Under the pieces are notes generated by a model, which was not told the DNA's origin, made no database searches, and saw only the letters and a list, made by a program, of their open reading frames with translations. A program made the position numbers and the translations under genes. A DNA stretch of 7,472 nucleotides from JAVBQJ01 sp031549115. Its GTDB lineage: Bacteria; Verrucomicrobiota; Lentisphaeria; Victivallales; Victivallaceae. The stretch's first letter is position 1; each line of letters opens with the position of its first letter. Positions 1 to 6,491 of the stretch are shown one piece after another. The stretch lies in assembly GCA_031549115.1 (NCBI GenBank), contig JAVBQJ010000068.1, positions 1 through 7,472 of the forward strand. Direction: 5' to 3'.

Positions 1-22
1 CGAAAACGCGGTAGCGTTTTCG
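1..22. repeat. 9-bp inverted repeat (hairpin) at left edge
   Basis: Arms at 1-9 (CGAAAACGC) and 14-22 match perfectly around a GGTA loop. No T-tract follows on either strand, so it is not a standard intrinsic terminator. The structure starts at the first base of the window and may continue to the left. It lies downstream of arfB, which is read leftwards, and may belong to the same structured spacer element as the palindrome at 35-62. Confidence 0.7.
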
Positions 23-34
23 GGAGCGAAAAGA

Positions 35-62
35 GTTTTTGCCGCCAATTGGCGGCAAAAAC
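35..62. repeat. 28-bp perfect palindrome
   Basis: Arms at 35-46 (GTTTTTGCCGCC) and 51-62 (GGCGGCAAAAAC) are perfect reverse complements, and the AATT centre is itself palindromic, so all 28 bp are symmetric. As RNA it would form a 12-bp stem with a GC-rich core and an A/U base. On either strand the T-run precedes the stem and the A-run follows it, which is the wrong order for a classical intrinsic terminator. It could still work as a bidirectional transcription end, a REP-like interspersed repeat or a protein-binding site. Which of these applies cannot be decided from one copy. Confidence 0.75.
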
Positions 63-204
63 GTGAAGCCGAGCGGCAGAGCGATCCGGGTTGGGAGGGG
101 CGGGCCCCCGCGTGAATCGGGGCGCAATGCGGCCCCGCGTCCACCGTCATAATCACCACACTCGCCGCATCGGCGGCGCACAATTTACCGCAATTCCCCC
201 GCCA
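63..204. other. Non-coding spacer downstream of arfB with GC hairpins
   Basis: No convincing gene is seen here. Plus-strand frames open at the left edge end at stops at 64-66 and 113-115 and give no recognisable protein tail. Two further GC hairpins are visible. One has arms at 118-123 and 132-137. The other has perfect 6-bp arms at 163-168 and 173-178 around ATCG. Neither has a T-tract. With the hairpins at 1-22 and 35-62, this makes a strongly structured spacer past the 3' end of arfB. Confidence 0.5.
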
Positions 205-615
205 TCAAAACTGCCGTCCGCGATCCTGTTTTTTCGCGGAATGGAGCTTTTTGTTGTCGAGCCGGCGTTGGATGCTGGCGCGGGTGGGCCGGGTAGGGCG
301 GCGTTTTTTGGGGACGTGGAGGGCGGCATTGACGAGTTCGTGGAGCAACGCGACGGCACGGGTGCGGTTGGCTTCGCGGGTGCGGTGGGTCTGGACGAAG
401 ATGGCGAGCGTACCGGCCTGATCGAGCCGCGCCGCCAGCTTTTCCAGCAGCCGGGCGCGCTGGCAGTCGTCGAGAATCCGGGAACAGGGAATGTTCCAAT
501 ATAAGCGGACGGCGGTGGAAACCTTGTTGACATTCTGGCCGCCGGGGCCGGAGGCGCGGAGAAATTCCTCGGAAATTTCTTCCCGGGGGATGAGCAGCGG
601 TTGCGGGGTATCCAT
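205..615 (-). CDS. arfB: ArfB (YaeJ)-type peptidyl-tRNA hydrolase, ribosome rescue factor
   Basis: This 136-residue protein has the release-factor domain 3 fold plus the basic tail of the ArfB/YaeJ family (about 140 residues in E. coli). The GGQ motif that hydrolyses peptidyl-tRNA is at residues 25-27 in the context SGPGGQNVNK, followed by the family's VSTAVRL stretch (32-38). Residues 103-134 are rich in Lys/Arg (KKRRPTRPTR, then RRL and KK), matching the tail that enters the empty mRNA channel of stalled ribosomes. No codon-recognition domain is present, which argues against RF1/RF2. The ATG at 615 gives the expected length; an in-frame extension to 807 would run through the promoter region and adds no conserved sequence. 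A weak AGGA lies about 11 nt upstream. It is divergent from ppaC and appears monocistronic. The stop is TGA. By family knowledge it acts in the cytoplasm, releasing peptides from non-stop complexes. Confidence 0.93.
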   Translation of the reverse strand: MDTPQPLLIPREEISEEFLRASGPGGQNVNKVSTAVRLYWNIPCSRILDDCQRARLLEKLAARLDQAGTLAIFVQTHRTREANRTRAVALLHELVNAALHVPKKRRPTRPTRASIQRRLDNKKLHSAKKQDRGRQF

Positions 616-655
616 AACGCAGAGTCCTGTCGGTCGAAGTTGGTCAATTCCTATT

Positions 656-684
656 ACCATAGAGTGGGACCGGCTTTTTTTCAA
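656..684 (-). promoter_or_regulatory. Predicted sigma-70-like promoter for arfB
   Basis: Reading the minus strand, TTGAAA (684-679) and TATGGT (661-656) are separated by 17 bp. Transcription would start near 649, leaving a leader of about 35 nt before the ATG at 615. The spacing is ideal, but the -10 box is only a fair match. Confidence 0.45.
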
Positions 685-705
685 GCTCGCGGACGGGATA
701 AATCC

Positions 706-734
706 TTGACTTTTGGCGCTTTTCGGCGTATATT
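706..734 (+). promoter_or_regulatory. Predicted sigma-70-like promoter for ppaC
   Basis: TTGACT (706-711) and TATATT (729-734) are separated by exactly 17 bp, each matching five of six consensus bases. Transcription would begin near 741, giving a leader of about 35 nt. This is the best promoter match noted in the window. It does not overlap the arfB promoter (656-684), and the two would fire back to back. Confidence 0.65.
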
Positions 735-766
735 TTCCGGTACGCTTTTCGTAACCCCCATTGTTC

Positions 767-772
767 AAGGAG
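767..772 (+). promoter_or_regulatory. Shine-Dalgarno of ppaC, fixes the start
   Basis: AAGGAG ends three bases before the ATG at 776, a rather short spacing. An in-frame TTG at 761 would put this motif inside the gene. The conserved beginning of the family (a short strand, then GHxNPDxDS) fits the ATG at 776, so that start is preferred. Confidence 0.7.
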
Positions 773-775
773 TAT

Positions 776-2419
776 ATGAGCGAAATAATCGTGGTCGGGC
801 ATCGCAACCCGGATGTCGACAGTGTCGCTGCCAGTCATGCGCTGGCGGAATTGAAAAAAGCGCAGGGCGTCGCTTCGGTACAGGCCGCCTGCGCCGGTTT
901 GCCCGGAGCCCGGGCGGAATATCTGTTCGAACGCTTCCAGGTGCCGTTGCCGCCGTCGCGCAACGATGTGTTTCCGTGCGTCCGCAATCTGTTGAATCCG
1001 GAGGCGCCGTGGATCGCCAAGGGCGAATCGCTGTACGATGCGATTCTGCTGTTGGAGCAGCATCACGTGGCGCGGCTGCCGGTGGTCGACGCCGAAGGAC
1101 GCTATCACGGGATGTTGAGTTTGTTTGCGCTGCTCGGCGATCTGTTGCAGAGCACCGATTCCGGGCTGACCGGACGCAAGGTGCGTTCGTCGCTCAATCT
1201 GATCATCGAGGTGCTCGCCGGCGAAGTGCTCAGCCTGGCCGACCCGGAGATCGAACAGGACTTCGAGGTGTACGTCGCGGCGATGAACGTGGAGAGCATG
1301 AAAGAACACATTCCCCGTGAACGCCCGGAACAATTGGCGCTGGTGGTCGGCGACCGCAGCGATATTCATTTGCTGGGGATCGGGCTCGGGGTGCGACTGA
1401 TGATCATCACCGGCTCGCGGGAGATCGACGATGTGGTGCTGGCGGCGGCCCGGGCGCGCGGCGTTTCGGTGATCAAAACCAGCTTCGACTCGGCCACCGC
1501 GGTGCGGCGATTGAAGTTTTCCAGTCCGGTGGAGCTGTTGATGCGCACCGATGTCGAGGCTTTTCACCTCGATCAGCGGATCAATGACATCCGCGGCTTC
1601 ATTTCGGCCGATCCGGCGGACAATTTTCCGGTGGTGGATTTCGACGGCAAATTTCTCGGATCGTTCACCAAAAACGATTTGGACAACCGGGTGCCGCTGC
1701 AGGTGGTGCTGGTGGACCACAATGAATTCGACCAGGGAATCCAGGGGCTGGAAACGGTGCCGGTGATCGAGGTGGTCGATCACCACCGGCTGGGGATGCC
1801 GCCGACATCGCTGCCGATCAAAATCACCTGCGACGTGGTCGGCAGCACCTGTACGTTGATCACGGAAATGTTTCTGGCGGCGCAATTGCCGATTCCGGCG
1901 GCGACGGCGGGGATCATGCTGGGCGGGATCATCACCGACACATTGCTTCTGCGTTCGCCGACGACCACGGCGCGCGACCGGATGGCGGTGCGCTATCTGG
2001 AGCAGCAGTGCGGGGTCGCGGGCGAGGAATTGATGCGGGAGCTGTTTGCCATCGGGTCGTCGATCGCCCGGTTGGAGGCGCCGGCGCTGTTGATGCAGGA
2101 CAAGAAGGACTTCTCCTCCGGCAAATTCACCTTCGCCGTATCCCAGGTGGAGGAGGCCAGCTTCGAAGAGTTCTACACCCACGAACAGGCATTGCTCGAC
2201 GCGGTCAAGGAGCTGGTGCAGCGGGAGAATCTGAATTTCTTCGGTTTATTGGTCACCAATGTGGTGCGGGAGACGTCGCTGTTGCTGGTTTGGGGGGATG
2301 AATGGATTCTGCGGCGGCTGCCGTACCGGAAAATTCACGACCACCTTTACGATCTGCCCGGCGTTCTCAGCCGTAAAAAACAGCTGTTGCCGGTATTGTT
2401 GAAAATGATCGAGTTGTAA
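776..2419 (+). CDS. ppaC: Family II (DHH/DHHA2) inorganic pyrophosphatase with CBS-DRTGG-CBS regulatory insert
   Basis: This 547-residue cytoplasmic enzyme hydrolyses PPi to two phosphates, pulling biosynthetic reactions forward. Expected metal-site motifs are present: HRNPDVDS (9-16), VDHNE (313-317), VDHHRLG (334-340), and Asp388 in the GGIITDT segment. The DHHA2 domain supplies phosphate-binding Lys450 (SGKFTFAVSQ) and SRKKQ (532-536). Between the first two metal motifs sits the regulatory insert: CBS1 (about 65-125), DRTGG (about 141-247, with VVGDRSDIHLL) and CBS2 (about 251-303). This explains the length, as insert-free relatives have about 310 residues. In characterised CBS-PPases AMP and ADP inhibit, and DRTGG-containing versions are activated by diadenosine polyphosphates such as Ap4A; similar control here is inferred. 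No catalytic residue appears lost. The gene has its own promoter, and readthrough into the lipoprotein gene 74 bp downstream is possible because no terminator is seen. Confidence 0.97.
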   Translation: MSEIIVVGHRNPDVDSVAASHALAELKKAQGVASVQAACAGLPGARAEYLFERFQVPLPPSRNDVFPCVRNLLNPEAPWIAKGESLYDAILLLEQHHVARLPVVDAEGRYHGMLSLFALLGDLLQSTDSGLTGRKVRSSLNLIIEVLAGEVLSLADPEIEQDFEVYVAAMNVESMKEHIPRERPEQLALVVGDRSDIHLLGIGLGVRLMIITGSREIDDVVLAAARARGVSVIKTSFDSATAVRRLKFSSPVELLMRTDVEAFHLDQRINDIRGFISADPADNFPVVDFDGKFLGSFTKNDLDNRVPLQVVLVDHNEFDQGIQGLETVPVIEVVDHHRLGMPPTSLPIKITCDVVGSTCTLITEMFLAAQLPIPAATAGIMLGGIITDTLLLRSPTTTARDRMAVRYLEQQCGVAGEELMRELFAIGSSIARLEAPALLMQDKKDFSSGKFTFAVSQVEEASFEEFYTHEQALLDAVKELVQRENLNFFGLLVTNVVRETSLLLVWGDEWILRRLPYRKIHDHLYDLPGVLSRKKQLLPVLLKMIEL

Positions 2420-2442
2420 GTCGCCGGATTCGGGTGTATAGT
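2414..2442 (+). promoter_or_regulatory. Possible weak promoter for the lipoprotein/fusion pair
   Basis: TTGTAA (2414-2419, overlapping the ppaC stop codon) and TATAGT (2437-2442) are 17 bp apart. The -35 match is poor and the -10 match good. Transcription would start near 2449, about 45 nt before the ATG. Alternatively the pair is transcribed from the ppaC promoter, since the 74-bp gap has no terminator hairpin. Confidence 0.3.
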
Positions 2443-2493
2443 ATTCTGCTTTGAAACGGATGTAATATTTTTCAGAACGGTGCCATTATCGAG

Positions 2494-4011
2494 ATGCGCT
2501 TGGGAAAAACGAAAAAAACGAGGCTGCTCCGATGGGTGCCGGTCGCGGCGGTGATTTTGTTCGTCGCGGGAGGATGTGTGACGGAGTCGGGCTCGTATCA
2601 GGATGCGAAGGTCTATCCGAAGGCCCTTTACGGGGAAGTGGTCCAGCGTTCGTTCCGCTACGAGGGACCGGGCCGCAACCCGGTCATCGTCATTCACGGT
2701 TTTCTCGGCGCCCAGCTGGTGGACGATCACGACGGCGAGCTGGTGTGGGGCCGTTTTTCGCTCGGCGAGATGCTGCGCGGCTCCAATTACCGGAAACTGA
2801 CGCATCCGATGAAATTCGGCGTACCGTTGCGCGAACTGCAAAGCGATGTCAAGCCGACAGCGTTGCTGGAAAAGTCGGAGATCCAGTTTCTGGGCTTCCA
2901 GATTTCCATGGACAACTACGACGTGCTGGTGAATTCGCTGGCCGCCGCCGGCTACGTTCCGGATACACGGCTGTTACCGCAGGATAAACACTTTTATTCG
3001 CAATTCATCTTCTACTACGACTGGCGCCGCGACATCGCTGAAAATGCGGCGAAGCTGGCCGGATTCATCCAGGAGAAGCGGCAATATCTGCAGCGGCAAT
3101 ACCTGGAATTGTACGGTCTATCGGATTACGATGTGCATTTCGACCTGATCGGACACAGTATGGGCGGACTGGTGGCGCGTTATTATCTGCGCTACGGGGC
3201 GGAGCCGCTGCCGGAGGACGAGGATGCCGCATTTCCGCTGACCTGGGCGGGCAGCCGCTACGTCGACAAGGTGGTGGTGATCGGGACTCCCAACGCCGGC
3301 TACGTCGATACATTGATCGAGATGACTGCCGGGCTGCGCCTGGTTTCGGGGGCTCCGGCGTACGAACCGGCGGTGGTCGGGTCGTTTGTGTCGGCGTATC
3401 AGATGCTGCCGGACGCGGGGCGCGGCCATGTGGTCTGGAGCGACAATGGCGAAGAGGTGGATTATTTCCATCCCGAGGTCTGGGAGACGCTGAACTGGGG
3501 GTTGGCGAGTCCGGCGGAGGACTCCTGGCTGGCGCGGATCCTGCCGGAGACGGAGAGCGCGGAAGAGCGCCGCAAGATCGCGTTGGACCATCTGCGCAAG
3601 TGCCTGAAACAGGCGCGCATATTCAAGCGGGTGATGCTGGAATATGGAGATCCGCCGGAAAATGTCGCGGTGTATCTGATCGCCGGAGACGCGGTGGAAA
3701 CCAACCATACGTTGGGCGTCGACCGGAAAAACGGCAAAATCGAAGTGCTCCGGCGCGAGGCCGGTGACGGCAAGGTAACCGCCGCGAGCGCCCGGCTGGA
3801 TTTGCGCGACGGCGGAGAGTGGGTGCCCTTTGCGGTATCTCCGATCGATTGGACCGGAGTGTTTTACTTGCAGGGCGGACATATGGGAATCATGAACGGC
3901 GATGCGTTCGCCTCCAATTTACGCTATGTTCTCCTGGCGTGGCCGACGGCTTACCAACGGTCCCACAGGGAGGAATATCTGGAGTTGATGACGCACGGGA
4001 CAGGAAATTGA
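2494..4011 (+). CDS. LCAT-like alpha/beta-hydrolase lipoprotein (lipase/acyltransferase)
   Basis: This 505-residue protein begins with a lipoprotein signal: a basic n-region (K5-R13), a hydrophobic core (about 14-25), then VAGGC with lipidation Cys28. The mature part resembles the lecithin:cholesterol acyltransferase family. An oxyanion-loop region IHGFLGAQL (67-75) is followed by GELVWG (81-86). YYDWRRD spans 174-180. The nucleophile elbow GHSMGG gives Ser222. GDGKVT (424-429) gives the likely acid Asp425, and GGHMGIM (461-467) the likely base His463, so the triad looks intact. The family transfers or hydrolyses acyl chains of phospholipids or other esters; the substrate here is unknown. A site anchored to the outside of a membrane is inferred from the signal. 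The start is kept because it gives a complete signal peptide, although the ribosome site is weak. Its TGA overlaps the next gene's ATG, implying coupled translation. A plain esterase is the main alternative. Confidence 0.85.
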   Translation: MRLGKTKKTRLLRWVPVAAVILFVAGGCVTESGSYQDAKVYPKALYGEVVQRSFRYEGPGRNPVIVIHGFLGAQLVDDHDGELVWGRFSLGEMLRGSNYRKLTHPMKFGVPLRELQSDVKPTALLEKSEIQFLGFQISMDNYDVLVNSLAAAGYVPDTRLLPQDKHFYSQFIFYYDWRRDIAENAAKLAGFIQEKRQYLQRQYLELYGLSDYDVHFDLIGHSMGGLVARYYLRYGAEPLPEDEDAAFPLTWAGSRYVDKVVVIGTPNAGYVDTLIEMTAGLRLVSGAPAYEPAVVGSFVSAYQMLPDAGRGHVVWSDNGEEVDYFHPEVWETLNWGLASPAEDSWLARILPETESAEERRKIALDHLRKCLKQARIFKRVMLEYGDPPENVAVYLIAGDAVETNHTLGVDRKNGKIEVLRREAGDGKVTAASARLDLRDGGEWVPFAVSPIDWTGVFYLQGGHMGIMNGDAFASNLRYVLLAWPTAYQRSHREEYLELMTHGTGN

Positions 4012-4013
4012 TG
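4002..4013 (+). promoter_or_regulatory. Coupled start of the fusion gene (SD plus TGATG overlap)
   Basis: AGGA at 4002-4005 lies five bases before the ATG at 4011, and the TGA of the upstream lipoprotein gene (4009-4011) shares its last base with that ATG. The arrangement selects 4011 over the in-frame upstream ATG at 3819, which would lie deep in the preceding gene, and suggests re-initiation. Confidence 0.75.
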
Positions 4014-6491
4014 CCGGACGGGAAACAGGAATTTCGTTATTTTTCTACCGCGCCGGGGCGGACTCCCCTGGCTTACCGGGACTCGGGAGGGGATGGCCCG
4101 GTCGTCATTTTTTTACATGGATTTGCCGGTTTTTCGTGTACCTGGGAGCCGTTGTTGGCGCACTTTCCTGCCGGGTATCGTACCATCCGTCCGGAGGGGC
4201 TGCCGGAGCTGGCTTCCGACGAGGAGCATGACAGCAGCGTCAACTATGACCTGGCCGAGCTCATCGGCGCATTGATCCTGGCGGAGAATTGGAGCGGGGT
4301 GACGCTGGTGGCGAACGGCACCGGCGCGGAAAGCGCGTTCCTGCTGCTGCAGGAGACCGCGTTGCGCTTCCGGATCAGCCGGCTGGTGTTGCTGAACCCG
4401 GCCGGATTGCAGCCGGAAATTCCGCGCTATATCGAAGAAATCGCGGCGCTGTCGCCGAAAGGCGCGCTGCTACGCCTGGCCAACGCCGAACTCCTTGCCT
4501 ATATGATGCTCGAACACGCCTACGCGAGCCCGAGCCGGATTTCCGATGCCATGCTGCTGGCGTATGCCGAGCGCTTGAGCAATCGCGAATGCGTGGCGCG
4601 GACGGTGAAGCTGGCACGGGCCTATCGGCTGCCGGATGCGCCGCAACTGGATGCGACGCTGCGGAGTCTGGACATTCCGGTATTGATCGTTTGGGGGGCG
4701 GGCGACCGGATTCTGCCGTTGCGGCTCCTGGACAGTTACCGTGCTGCGATTCCCGGTGCGCAGATCCGGATTCTGCCGGATTGCGGCCATGTACCCCAGG
4801 AGGAAATGCCGGTGGCGACGGCGGCGGCGATGAAAGACTTTCTGGACCGGGAAATGGTGCAGCCGGATTTGCCGTTGGCGGTCGAGGAAACGCCTCCCGA
4901 GCGCCTGAAGTTGCGGCGGCTGTTCGACCGCTGGAGCTTCGGGTCGGTGTTGTTTATGGTGGTGCTGAAGACGTTGCAGGGGGTGCGCCGACTGGGGGTG
5001 AGGGCGCAGGAAAACGGCTGGCGCAAGGTATCGAGTATTTTTCTGCGCCATGAATATTCCAAATTCGTGCTGGGGGTTTTCCGGTTGACTTACGCTTCTC
5101 CATGGGGGGTTCCGGCGGACCGGGAGGAGGCGGAAGAGCGTTTGACCCGGCGGCTGATCGAATATCTGATGCGGAAACGGGAATGGCACTGGTCGGTGGA
5201 GCCGGGGGTATTTTTCTTCCGGCGCCGGAAGATTCTTTTTTGCGACGTGGTATGTGCGCAAATCGATCATCTCGGCAATCTGCTGCGGTTGCAACCCTTT
5301 TTCGACGAACGACACCCGGATTGGCTGGAGCTGCCGCCCGAACGCCTGACGTTGGTGCTGGACAAAATTATGGAAATCTGCAACCGGGCCCGCAACAACC
5401 CGGCGGCGACCCGGCCGCGGTGGATTGCCCGGGAATTGCGCCGGTGGGTGAAGTGGGACCGGTCGCTGGTGCGTGGGGAACGACGGCAGGTCGCCCACGT
5501 GATCGAGCGGGTGATGAGCGCGATGTTCGTCTACCATGAGGTGCTCCCCGCCGACCCGGCGGAGCGCGAGCGGATGCGGCTGGTCACGCCGGATTTGAAA
5601 AAATACCGGCATCCCGGCTGGGGCATGCTGTGTGTGGTGGTGCGGCTGACGGCCGACTTTGCCGAAGCGGATCTGTGGTGCCAGTTCCACCATGTCACGG
5701 TCGACGGCGCGCCGATGCAGGAGATGCTGCGCGAGTTGAAGCAGGAGTGGGGCGAGGCCGGAGCGTTGATCTATCCGGCGCTCCATGTGCCGGTGACCCG
5801 GCCGGAGACGATGTATTGCGGCGACGGTATTTTCCGGGCGCGCTGTTATGTCGACTTCGAGCCGCTGCTGGAGGTCCGCGCGTGGCTTAACGAACACTAC
5901 CGGAACCAGATGAATGGACCCGCGTCACTGGCCGGATTATTGATGTGGGGACTGGCGCAGCACGATTTTTTCAAGAGTAAAAAGATGCTGCTGCCGGTGG
6001 ACGGCGGTTCGAACAATGGCGAACGCGAACTCGAATTGTTGTTCATCCGTCCGGGAATTTATGCCAATCCGGAGTCGCCGCTGGATGGCTTCCTGCGTTT
6101 TCAGCGGGAATTGAACCGGCGCTTGCACGGGACGCGTTCCGGGCGCAGCGAGAGTCACGAATTTCTGGAATTGTGCTCGATGGTGCATCCGTTTTTTTAC
6201 CACGTCGCCAATTGGCTGGTGCCGCGTTCGCTCGCCGAAATCGTCGGCACCATGGGAATTTCCATCATCCGCGACGCTGAAATGTTCATCAGTCCTTTGA
6301 CCGACTTCCAGATCAACGGCTTCATGTCGGTCGGTTCGATCACCATGCCCACCGCCAACGGCAAACGCGCCGGCGCCGTCTGCATCTGCGGCTCCCGCCC
6401 GCAGACCCGCTCCTACCTCGAGGCGCTCTCCGCGTTGATTACCCGCTACCCGCACTACTTGCAGCTGCCCTCCGGCTGGCAGGGAAAGTAA
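4011..6491 (+). CDS. Fusion: alpha/beta-hydrolase (nucleophile lost) + HHxxxDG acyltransferase-like domain
   Basis: This protein has 826 residues, no signal peptide and no clear membrane segment, so it is probably cytoplasmic. Residues about 10-285 form an MhpC-like alpha/beta-hydrolase: oxyanion loop FLHGFAG (34-40), lid region about 135-210, Asp232 in VWGAGDRILP and His260 in CGHVPQEEMP. The nucleophile elbow reads VANGTGAE instead of the usual VGHSxGG, placing Gly103 at the Ser position, so ordinary ester hydrolysis is unlikely. A basic, partly amphipathic linker (about 290-395) follows. Residues about 400-820 contain QFHHVTVDGAP, an HHxxxDG motif (560-566) like that of the CAT/E2/condensation/wax-ester-synthase superfamily, where the second His (561) is the general base. 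About 260 residues follow it, as in two-lobed condensation or WS/DGAT-type enzymes rather than CAT or E2, where it is near the end. The specific family is not recognised. Donor and acceptor are unknown, and coupling to the LCAT-like gene suggests acyl or lipid chemistry. Confidence 0.8.
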   Translation: MPDGKQEFRYFSTAPGRTPLAYRDSGGDGPVVIFLHGFAGFSCTWEPLLAHFPAGYRTIRPEGLPELASDEEHDSSVNYDLAELIGALILAENWSGVTLVANGTGAESAFLLLQETALRFRISRLVLLNPAGLQPEIPRYIEEIAALSPKGALLRLANAELLAYMMLEHAYASPSRISDAMLLAYAERLSNRECVARTVKLARAYRLPDAPQLDATLRSLDIPVLIVWGAGDRILPLRLLDSYRAAIPGAQIRILPDCGHVPQEEMPVATAAAMKDFLDREMVQPDLPLAVEETPPERLKLRRLFDRWSFGSVLFMVVLKTLQGVRRLGVRAQENGWRKVSSIFLRHEYSKFVLGVFRLTYASPWGVPADREEAEERLTRRLIEYLMRKREWHWSVEPGVFFFRRRKILFCDVVCAQIDHLGNLLRLQPFFDERHPDWLELPPERLTLVLDKIMEICNRARNNPAATRPRWIARELRRWVKWDRSLVRGERRQVAHVIERVMSAMFVYHEVLPADPAERERMRLVTPDLKKYRHPGWGMLCVVVRLTADFAEADLWCQFHHVTVDGAPMQEMLRELKQEWGEAGALIYPALHVPVTRPETMYCGDGIFRARCYVDFEPLLEVRAWLNEHYRNQMNGPASLAGLLMWGLAQHDFFKSKKMLLPVDGGSNNGERELELLFIRPGIYANPESPLDGFLRFQRELNRRLHGTRSGRSESHEFLELCSMVHPFFYHVANWLVPRSLAEIVGTMGISIIRDAEMFISPLTDFQINGFMSVGSITMPTANGKRAGAVCICGSRPQTRSYLEALSALITRYPHYLQLPSGWQGK

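Noticed and set aside
35..62. Palindrome as an intrinsic terminator
   Set aside because: The A-run follows the stem and the T-run precedes it on both strands, so the U-tract needed after the stem is absent.
1..115. Plus-strand gene tail entering from the left edge (frames ending at 66 or 115)
   Set aside because: Both open stretches run through the hairpins and give no recognisable protein sequence. Too short to support a call.
741..753. Small hairpin in the ppaC leader (TACG/CGTA)
   Set aside because: Only four base pairs, easily due to chance; no regulatory role can be supported.
616..807. N-terminal extension of arfB to 807
   Set aside because: It covers the divergent promoters and the ppaC start and adds no conserved sequence. 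The ATG at 615 gives the normal family length.
644..2182. 512-codon open frame on the minus strand, opposite ppaC
   Set aside because: It is antisense to a clear pyrophosphatase. The product is a His/Arg/Gln-rich string with no motif, as expected from the complement of GC-rich codons.
3819..4010. Upstream in-frame extension of the fusion gene (64 extra residues)
   Set aside because: It lies wholly inside the LCAT-like gene in another frame, lacks hydrolase sequence, and the ATG at 4011 has a good ribosome site and a TGATG overlap.
4470..5897. 475-codon open frame on the minus strand, opposite the fusion gene
   Set aside because: Same pattern: low-complexity His/Pro/Arg/Gln composition, no recognisable domain, and fully inside the fusion gene.
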